Origin: Caryophanales bacterium
GTDB lineage: Bacteria > Bacillota_I > Bacilli_A > RF39 > UBA660
Direction of reading: 5' to 3'
Length of the DNA stretch: 15,312 bases
NCBI GenBank assembly: GCA_016291895.1
Contig: JAEEZO010000018.1
Coordinates: forward strand, 1 to 15,312
The position numbers and the translations under genes are program-made. The notes under the pieces were generated by a model. It made no database searches. It was given only the letters and a program-made list of their open reading frames with translations, and had not been told where the DNA came from. This document shows, in pieces, positions 8,369 to 13,598 of the stretch (position 1 is the stretch's first letter; every line of letters begins with the position of its first letter).

Positions 8369-9106
8369 ATGAAAGAAAGTGAAATCCTTGAAAAGATAGG
8401 CTATAAAGGCGAATATACAAAAGAAGTTAAAAAAAAATTAAAAGAATTGCTTAAAAAGTATCACCCTGATCATTATAAAGGAAGTGATGATACTTTTAAG
8501 GTAATTAATAAAGTAAAAAAAGATCTAGAATCTGGTAAAAAATTAAATTATAATAATCCAAAGAAAGAGAGTAATACTAAGAATGTTAGTTCAGATGATT
8601 ATATATGGTATTTAAATAAAATAGATGAATTAACAAGAAAAAAAGAATCGTTAATTAAATTAAAAGATGAAAAGCAAAAAACATTATTTGCATTACAAGA
8701 TAAATATCGTGTTGAATACGATATTGATATTAAAAATCGTGATGTTGAAAATGATAATTCTAATGATATGCTTTATCTTCACGAAAATAGACAATTATTA
8801 TATATGATTTTAACAGTAATAATTTTAATAACAATCGCTTTTATCTTTATGAAAATATATTATCCAATAATTGTTCTAGTAGTTCTTATGATTTTATTAA
8901 TAGTTAAAATAGTTGATATACATAAGAATATCAAAGAAAATATTGATGATAATAAAAAAGTATTAGATAAAAGTCGAAATAGTTTTAAAAAAATTAATGT
9001 TATCAACAAAGAAATCAACAATTTATATCGTGAAATATGGGAAATAGATTGTGAAATAGGAAGATTAACGACAAAAATTAATTTATATTACAATCATTTA
9101 AAGTGA
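8369..9106 (+). CDS. Membrane-anchored J-domain (DnaJ-like) protein
   Basis: The 245 residues start with a short J-domain (about 3-55): helix II KKLKELLKKY, the HPD signature His32-Pro33-Asp34, then FKVINKVKKDLES as helix III. HPD is the tripeptide with which J proteins stimulate Hsp70 (DnaK) ATPase. A charged helical linker (75-140) is followed by two closely spaced membrane segments (about 143-161 and 165-182), then a C-terminal coiled-coil-like helix (185-245). Zinc-finger and client-binding domains of DnaJ are absent, so this is a type III J protein that would recruit DnaK to the membrane. With two membrane passes both ends should face the cytosol. It starts one base after the ctpA stop (TAATATG) and ends with TGA. 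Its client is unknown; the adjacent coiled-coil protein is a natural candidate, by inference. Confidence 0.8.
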   Translation: MKESEILEKIGYKGEYTKEVKKKLKELLKKYHPDHYKGSDDTFKVINKVKKDLESGKKLNYNNPKKESNTKNVSSDDYIWYLNKIDELTRKKESLIKLKDEKQKTLFALQDKYRVEYDIDIKNRDVENDNSNDMLYLHENRQLLYMILTVIILITIAFIFMKIYYPIIVLVVLMILLIVKIVDIHKNIKENIDDNKKVLDKSRNSFKKINVINKEINNLYREIWEIDCEIGRLTTKINLYYNHLK

Positions 9107-9113
9107 GGCATTT

Positions 9114-10592
9114 ATGAAAAAGATAATCGAATTTTTTAAGAAAATATTTGCATGGATATTATCTTTATTCTTAGATAGAAAACATCTAAAAAAGAATAGA
9201 ATGAATAAAAAACGTGTTTATGCTCATGAAGTAAGTAGTAAAACTGTTCCCGTAAAAGAATTTAGTCATCGTGATGAAGATATGGGAAGTGCGCATGTTA
9301 TTAAGTCATATCCATATACAGAAGCTAAAGAATTGAAATCTATTGTTGAATTAGTTGAAGAGTTAAAAGAGAAGATTATTAGTGAACCTGATATTGAAAA
9401 GAAAGTTGATAGCAAAGAATTAGCTGAAACAATAAAGAAAATTGATGAAATAAAAGAAGTAGTTAATAAAGATTTAACGGTTATGCAAACAGAGGAAATT
9501 AAAGAGATTTTGCATGAATCAATTAAAGATCCTGAAGTTAGTGTAACAAAAGAAGAAAAAATAGATAAAATCAAGAAAGATATTAACGAAGTAGTTGATA
9601 ATAAATTAGATAAACATGAAAAAGATTTAATTGAAAAAGCATGTGAAAAATATGAGAAAGTAAATTATGTTATCGCTACAACAGTTGAGATAGAAGAAAT
9701 TGAAAAAGATTTAAAAGACTTAGCAGATGAAATAAAAGTTAATAATCATAAGAAAAGTTATTATGTCGATAAAATTAATGAAATTAAAAAGAAGATAGAA
9801 AGACTTCAAAAAATTAATAAGATACCTTCTGTTTATGAAGAACTTGAAAGATTAAAAGAAGATTTTTATACTAAAGAACATGATAAATATGATTTATTAT
9901 ATAATAAAGAAGTTTTTATTAATTTAGATCAACAATGTGATGAATTATTAGAAACTATTGAAACAAGAGAAAAAGAACAAGAAGTTATTAAAGAAGAACA
10001 AAAAGAAGCGAGAGAAGAAAGAGAAAGAGAAGAACATAAAAAAAGAGTTGAACAAGAACAACAAAGAGAAGAGAAACGAGAAAGACGCCAAGCAGAAAAA
10101 GATGAATATATTGATAATATTATCAAAAGATATCGAGATTTAAAAATCGCTGCTGATTTAATTTCTACAGGAATTATTTTTCATGCTTTAAGGAAAAAGA
10201 ATAAATCAATAGTTCAAGTATTGCAAGATGATTATGATGATTTCTTGCGTGGTGAAGATGCTCCTTTTGAATTTGATCGAAATAGAAGAAAAACCGAAGT
10301 TGCTGTTCTTTATAATAATCTTTTAGAAACCTTAACAGGATATCAAGGATTACCTTTTGAACCTGTTATGCATATTAACTATCCATATCAAAACTTATTA
10401 GAGGAAACTTTAGCGGTTAAAGATACTGTTGATCGTATGACAACAGCAAAAACCGGACATGATATGGTTATGGATGAAAAGTCAGTAATGGTATCAGATA
10501 AATTAAATTCTGAATTAACGATGGAAAAAGAAAATAATAGAGCTAAAGGTAAAGTTGATAAAGTATTAATTAGAAAAGTGGGAGAACAATAG
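9114..10592 (+). CDS. Long coiled-coil protein of unknown function with N-terminal membrane-associating helix
   Basis: I do not recognise this 492-residue protein. It opens with an amphipathic/hydrophobic segment (IIEFFKKIFAWILSLFL, residues 4-20), which could be a membrane anchor or in-plane helix, then a basic patch (21-35). Residues 70-280 are rich in Lys, Glu and Ile with heptad-like spacing. Residues 282-333 are almost purely charged (runs of Glu, Lys, Arg and Gln), typical of a single alpha-helix or coiled coil. A better-mixed region, likely a folded C-terminal domain, covers about 334-470 (ADLISTGIIFHAL, DDYDDFLRGEDAPFEFDRN, LLETLTGYQGLPFEPVM). No catalytic motif is visible. It begins 7 bases after the J-domain gene and ends in a terminator, so the pair is co-expressed behind ctpA. 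A scaffold or envelope-organising role is plausible but unproven. Confidence 0.8.
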   Translation: MKKIIEFFKKIFAWILSLFLDRKHLKKNRMNKKRVYAHEVSSKTVPVKEFSHRDEDMGSAHVIKSYPYTEAKELKSIVELVEELKEKIISEPDIEKKVDSKELAETIKKIDEIKEVVNKDLTVMQTEEIKEILHESIKDPEVSVTKEEKIDKIKKDINEVVDNKLDKHEKDLIEKACEKYEKVNYVIATTVEIEEIEKDLKDLADEIKVNNHKKSYYVDKINEIKKKIERLQKINKIPSVYEELERLKEDFYTKEHDKYDLLYNKEVFINLDQQCDELLETIETREKEQEVIKEEQKEAREEREREEHKKRVEQEQQREEKRERRQAEKDEYIDNIIKRYRDLKIAADLISTGIIFHALRKKNKSIVQVLQDDYDDFLRGEDAPFEFDRNRRKTEVAVLYNNLLETLTGYQGLPFEPVMHINYPYQNLLEETLAVKDTVDRMTTAKTGHDMVMDEKSVMVSDKLNSELTMEKENNRAKGKVDKVLIRKVGEQ

Positions 10593-10610
10593 TTTTTTCT
10601 CACTTTTTTT
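10574..10610 (+). terminator. Terminator of the ctpA operon, overlapping the last stop codon
   Basis: AAAAGTGGGAGAA (10574-10586) pairs with TTTTCTCACTTTT (10595-10607) as a 13-bp stem with two G-U pairs, loop 10587-10594, and a T-tract to 10610. The TAG stop (10590-10592) of the coiled-coil gene sits in the loop. Confidence 0.88.
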
Positions 10611-10618
10611 GTTATAAT
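10610..10618 (+). promoter_or_regulatory. Extended -10 promoter of the lipoprotein gene
   Basis: TGTTATAAT is a perfect extended -10 (TG-n-TATAAT, with TATAAT at 10613-10618) whose first T is the last base of the upstream terminator T-tract. No -35 is recognisable. Predicted start near 10625, about 11 nt before ATG 10636. Confidence 0.72.
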
Positions 10619-10635
10619 CATAATAGAGAGAGATT

Positions 10636-11100
10636 ATGAAGAGATTTGTATTTGTTTTATTAATATTATTATTCATAACTGGCTGTGGTAATAAAGAAGA
10701 AGTACCTAAAGGTGATATTCTTGATTTTGATGTTCCTGAATCATTATCTAATTACTATGAATATGATATGTTTAGATATCATTTAAATATTCGATCTAAA
10801 TATGAAGGAAAACCATATAATAATACAATTTTTTCGTTTGTTTTAGATAATAGTCAAGGAATGTATTTATTTAATTATAATCAAATAACTAAAGATGATA
10901 TTAATAAAGATTTATACCAAAGTAAAATAGTATCTAATAATAAATTATTTATGTACTATATTCTAGATGATACTATTAAGATTATCTATGATATTGATAG
11001 TAACTATTACTTACAATTATCCATAAAATCACTTAATAGTGATATAAATGATATTGAAGAATTATTTAATTATTTTGACTTTGATATAACCATGATATAA
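10636..11100 (+). CDS. Small lipoprotein of unknown function
   Basis: 154 residues beginning with a lipoprotein signal peptide: MKR, a hydrophobic core (VFVLLILLFI), then the lipobox ITGC with Cys17 as the lipidated residue. The mature part is Asp/Asn/Tyr/Ile-rich with alternating short hydrophobic stretches, suggesting a small beta-rich domain on the outer face of the membrane. I recognise no family. The SD is a weak GAGAGAG run just before the start. It is a monocistronic unit between its own extended -10 promoter and a terminator. It is next to the phosphodiester-glycosidase-family gene, but a separate promoter there argues against an operon. Confidence 0.85.
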   Translation: MKRFVFVLLILLFITGCGNKEEVPKGDILDFDVPESLSNYYEYDMFRYHLNIRSKYEGKPYNNTIFSFVLDNSQGMYLFNYNQITKDDINKDLYQSKIVSNNKLFMYYILDDTIKIIYDIDSNYYLQLSIKSLNSDINDIEELFNYFDFDITMI

Positions 11101-11107
11101 AAAATTG

Positions 11108-11145
11108 TCTAATAAAGAATTTTTGTTCTTTTTAGATCTTTTTTT
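11108..11145 (+). terminator. Terminator of the lipoprotein gene
   Basis: TCTAA-AAAGAA (11108-11119, with one bulged T at 11113) pairs with TTCTTTTTAGA (11126-11136), loop 11120-11125, followed by a run of seven T (11139-11145). The stem is AT-rich, but the T-tract is strong. Confidence 0.75.
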
Positions 11146-11146
11146 G

Positions 11147-11175
11147 TTGTTATAAAAAAGTAGTTAAGATATAAT
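11147..11175 (+). promoter_or_regulatory. Promoter of the phosphodiester-glycosidase-family gene
   Basis: -35 TTGTTA (11147-11152), a 17-base spacer, -10 TATAAT (11170-11175). The -35 begins two bases after the preceding T-tract ends. The predicted start near 11182 leaves about 23 nt of leader, with only a weak SD-like GGTGG before ATG 11205. Confidence 0.72.
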
Positions 11176-11204
11176 TAAATAGATAGGATTAATAATGGTG
11201 GTAT

Positions 11205-12254
11205 ATGAAACTTATAACAAAGTTTTTTTTAACAATTGATTTCTTAATAATTTCATTGTTGGTATTAATATATGTACCATCATTTAAGAATATTCAAGAA
11301 ATGTTTGTTAATGATATTTCAATTGGTAAAAACATTAAATATTTATCTTATGTTTTTTATGATGAAGAGAAAGTAGATAGTTTAATTAATGATTATTATG
11401 AAGAATCTTCTTTTGAAGAACAATCATATGGAGATTCTTATATTAAAGTTCAAGATAAAATGAAATATGATAATATTTATGATCAATTAGTTTTATCTAG
11501 AGATCCAGGTAATGATGATTATAAAGTAATTAAAACAATAATTGGTCGTTTCCCTGCATATATTGTTGTTATATATCATCCTGAAGATGTTCAACTATTA
11601 AGATCAAGAGCTTTTAATACACCTGATCGTTATTCAGGATTATCAACAGTTAAACAAATGACTAAAAGTGCTGGCGCTGTAGTTGGAATTAATGGTGGTG
11701 GATTTAGAAGTGATTCAAGAACCTTTGGTATTGATACTCCAACTGGTTATATTATTAAAAATGGTGAGATTATATGGAATAGTAAGGGAAAAGGAAACCT
11801 TATTTGTATGACATATGATAATCAGTTAAAACTTATTAAAACGACAGGACAAGATGCTATCGAAAATCATAATGTTCGTGATGCAATGCAATTTGGACCA
11901 TTCTTAATAGTAGATGGAGTAAGTCAAAAGGTAGGTTATCATGCTGGAGGATTCCATAGAGCGGCAAGAACGGTTATCGCTCAAAGAAAAGATGGTATTG
12001 TGTTATTTGTAGTAACCGATAACTATGGTAGTTTCTATGATGGACCAAATATGAGTGAAATCATCAAAAAACTAGAGTTATATGGTGTATATAATGCTGC
12101 TAATCTAGATGGTGGTGGTAGTGCTCAATTAGTAATTAATGGTAAATTATATAATCATCCTGTTAGTACTTATAATGTTCCTGTTAATGGAGGTAATGGA
12201 CGAAGTGTTGTTAATGGATGGGGATTAATCGTTGGAAGTGGACAAAAGGGTTAA
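11205..12254 (+). CDS. Membrane-anchored phosphodiester glycosidase family protein (NAGPA-like domain)
   Basis: The 349 residues start with one hydrophobic segment (about 7-25), which acts as a signal anchor and places the rest outside the cell. From about 115 to the end it follows the NAGPA/phosphodiester glycosidase fold family (formerly DUF2233): GINGGGF (161-167), FGPFLIVDG (230-238), the arginine segment RAARTVIAQ (252-260), NLDGGGSAQLV (300-310) and GGNGRSVVNGWGLIV (329-343). The human member, 'uncovering enzyme', removes GlcNAc from a phosphodiester; bacterial members are linked to exopolysaccharide or wall-polymer turnover. The substrate here cannot be read from sequence. It is followed closely by a GT4 glycosyltransferase, suggesting shared glycopolymer or glycolipid work. 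The stop codon lies inside a terminator-like hairpin. Confidence 0.9.
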   Translation: MKLITKFFLTIDFLIISLLVLIYVPSFKNIQEMFVNDISIGKNIKYLSYVFYDEEKVDSLINDYYEESSFEEQSYGDSYIKVQDKMKYDNIYDQLVLSRDPGNDDYKVIKTIIGRFPAYIVVIYHPEDVQLLRSRAFNTPDRYSGLSTVKQMTKSAGAVVGINGGGFRSDSRTFGIDTPTGYIIKNGEIIWNSKGKGNLICMTYDNQLKLIKTTGQDAIENHNVRDAMQFGPFLIVDGVSQKVGYHAGGFHRAARTVIAQRKDGIVLFVVTDNYGSFYDGPNMSEIIKKLELYGVYNAANLDGGGSAQLVINGKLYNHPVSTYNVPVNGGNGRSVVNGWGLIVGSGQKG

Positions 12255-12271
12255 TTATTTAATCCTTTTTT
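12244..12271 (+). terminator. Terminator (or attenuator) between glycosidase-family and glycosyltransferase genes
   Basis: AAAAGGGTTAA (12244-12254) pairs with TTAATCCTTTT (12259-12269) as an 11-bp stem with one G-U pair around TTAT, followed by T to 12271. The TAA stop (12252-12254) is in the 5' arm. The next ATG is only 18 bases after the T-run and I see no strong promoter for it, so partial readthrough is plausible. Confidence 0.72.
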
Positions 12272-12288
12272 ATGAAAGAAGATGAATT

Positions 12289-13461
12289 ATGAGAAAAATT
12301 AATATTGGATTATTTACAGATGCTTTTTTTCCTATGACGGATGGAGTTGGAATGGTTGTTCATAATTATGCTATTCGCCTTAATAACTACGCAAATGTAT
12401 ATGTTTTTTGTCCAAAGTATCGAAAACATTTTGATGATTCAAAATTACCATATAAAGTAGTGCGTTGTAAGTCAATTAAAGTTCCTATTATTGATTATTC
12501 TTTGCCAATGCCTGATATTGATAGAGCTTTTAATAAAGAATTAGATAAATATGATTTAGATATAGTTCATATTAATTCTCCTTTTACTTTGGGAAAAGTA
12601 GGATTACGTTATGCAAAAAGACGTCATCTTCCTGTTGTTGGAACAATGCATAGTCAATATAAACAAGATTTTAAAAGGGCCGTTAAATTTGATTCAATGG
12701 CGCAAGGATTAACTAAAGTAATTGTGAATCTCTATAATAAATGTGATGAGTGTTGGACTGTTAATAGAGAAGTGGCAAGAATATATCATGAAGAGTATGG
12801 CTGCAAACATTTGCCCCGGGTATTTAGTAATGCCACCGATATGAAACCATTAGATGATCCAATAGAAGCTCGTAAATTAATTAATAAAGAATGTAATATA
12901 AGTGATGATACTTTTGTTTTTCTTTTTGTAGGTAGATTAAATAATTTAAAGAATATTTTTTTCATTGTTGATGTTATGAGTTTAATTAAAAAGAATGCTC
13001 CTAAGTTTGATTTTAAAATGATTTATGTAGGTGTAGGTCAGGATGAAAAAGAATTAAGAGCTAGAATTAATAAATATCATTTGGAAGATAATGTATTATT
13101 ATATGGTAAAGTAGATGATCGTAAAATGTTAGCATCTTTTTATAGTAGAGCTGATTTATTTGTATTCCCTTCAATGTATGACACATCTAGTTTAGTTCAA
13201 ATAGAAGCAGCTTCTCAATCTACTCCAGGTATTTTTGCAAAAGATTCAGCAACTTCAGCAACCGTAACAGATAATGTTAATGGTTTTATTGAAGAAGTAG
13301 ATGATAATTTGTTTATGAAAAGAATATTAAAAATTGTTAATGATAAAAAAACTTTAGAAAAAGTAGGCAAGAAAGCATACAAAGATTTATATATATCATG
13401 GGATGAAAGAGTTAAAACTGTTTATCATCGTTATCTAGAAATAATTGATGATAGTGAGTAG
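12289..13461 (+). CDS. GT4-family glycosyltransferase, probably glycolipid-forming
   Basis: 390-residue GT-B enzyme of family GT4. The N-lobe begins IGLFTDAFFPMTDGVGMVVHNYA (residues 6-28), with a Gly-rich loop, then HINSPFTLG (94-102) and GTMHSQYKQDF (118-128). The C-lobe has FVGRLNNLKNI (213-223) and the sugar-nucleotide motif PSMYDTSSLVQIEAAS (294-309). There the usual E-x7-E appears as Asp298-x7-Glu306. The N-terminal pattern resembles diacylglycerol glucosyltransferases of low-GC Gram-positives and Acholeplasma, so making glucosyl-diacylglycerol (a membrane lipid or lipoteichoic acid anchor) is the leading guess; a capsule or polysaccharide role is the alternative. There is no membrane segment, so it would act at the cytosolic membrane face. 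The gap after the glycosidase-family gene is 34 bases, and the gene is closed by its own terminator. Confidence 0.88.
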   Translation: MRKINIGLFTDAFFPMTDGVGMVVHNYAIRLNNYANVYVFCPKYRKHFDDSKLPYKVVRCKSIKVPIIDYSLPMPDIDRAFNKELDKYDLDIVHINSPFTLGKVGLRYAKRRHLPVVGTMHSQYKQDFKRAVKFDSMAQGLTKVIVNLYNKCDECWTVNREVARIYHEEYGCKHLPRVFSNATDMKPLDDPIEARKLINKECNISDDTFVFLFVGRLNNLKNIFFIVDVMSLIKKNAPKFDFKMIYVGVGQDEKELRARINKYHLEDNVLLYGKVDDRKMLASFYSRADLFVFPSMYDTSSLVQIEAASQSTPGIFAKDSATSATVTDNVNGFIEEVDDNLFMKRILKIVNDKKTLEKVGKKAYKDLYISWDERVKTVYHRYLEIIDDSE

Positions 13462-13487
13462 GTGTACATTTGTACACCTCTTTTTTT
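13460..13487 (+). terminator. Terminator of the glycosyltransferase gene
   Basis: AGGTGTAC (13460-13467) pairs perfectly with GTACACCT (13472-13479) around ATTT, followed by C and seven T (13481-13487). The stop codon TAG (13459-13461) overlaps the 5' arm. Confidence 0.95.
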
Positions 13488-13510
13488 ATTGCTATTTATT
13501 GATATAACTA

Positions 13511-13526
13511 GAAAAAATATTTTTTC
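13511..13526. repeat. Perfect 16-base AT palindrome upstream of the adhesin
   Basis: GAAAAAATATTTTTTC reads the same on both strands. It lies about 60 bases before the adhesin start codon. It could be an operator or bent DNA; it could also be chance in sequence this AT-rich. Confidence 0.6.
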
Positions 13527-13556
13527 TTTTTCTTTGTTATTTTTAAAAAATAATTA

Positions 13557-13598
13557 GTAACTTTTGGTGTAACAAGGAGGTATAGATGAAAAAGTTAC
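13557..13598 (+). repeat. Inverted repeat enclosing the adhesin SD and start codon
   Basis: GTAACTTTT (13557-13565) is exactly complementary to AAAAGTTAC (13590-13598). The 24-base loop between them carries the SD (13574-13580) and ATG (13586-13588), so an mRNA hairpin would present or mask the initiation region. Confidence 0.6.
13574..13580 (+). promoter_or_regulatory. Consensus ribosome-binding site of the adhesin gene
   Basis: AAGGAGG (followed by T) is a full match to the anti-SD, 5 bases before ATG 13586. It is the strongest SD in the window and fixes this start, which also opens a clean signal peptide. Confidence 0.95.

Larger units (their letters stand above)
13488..13585 (+). promoter_or_regulatory. 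AT-rich control region upstream of the adhesin gene
   Basis: 98 bases, nearly all A/T, between a terminator and the adhesin start. It contains a perfect 16-base palindrome at 13511-13526, a second near-palindrome TTATTTTTAAAAAATAA (about 13537-13553), and -35-like hexamers TTGATA (13499-13504) and TTGTTA (13534-13539). Neither hexamer has a convincing TATAAT at the right spacing. The promoter is probably here but I cannot fix it. Confidence 0.5.

Noticed and set aside
8369..9106. Possible use of genetic code 4 (TGA as Trp) because of Mollicute-like base composition
   Set aside because: TGA ends this gene at 9104-9106 right before the next gene's start, and Trp is written TGG throughout.
9266..10143. 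Long antisense and alternate-frame open stretches inside the coiled-coil gene
   Set aside because: They mirror the Lys/Glu repeat composition of the coding strand (Ser/Leu/Phe-rich on the other strand) and lack ribosome-binding sites.
12272..12292. Six-codon mini-ORF (MKEDEL) whose stop overlaps the glycosyltransferase ATG
   Set aside because: No SD precedes it, it starts right at the T-tract, and such short frames are common in AT-rich DNA.
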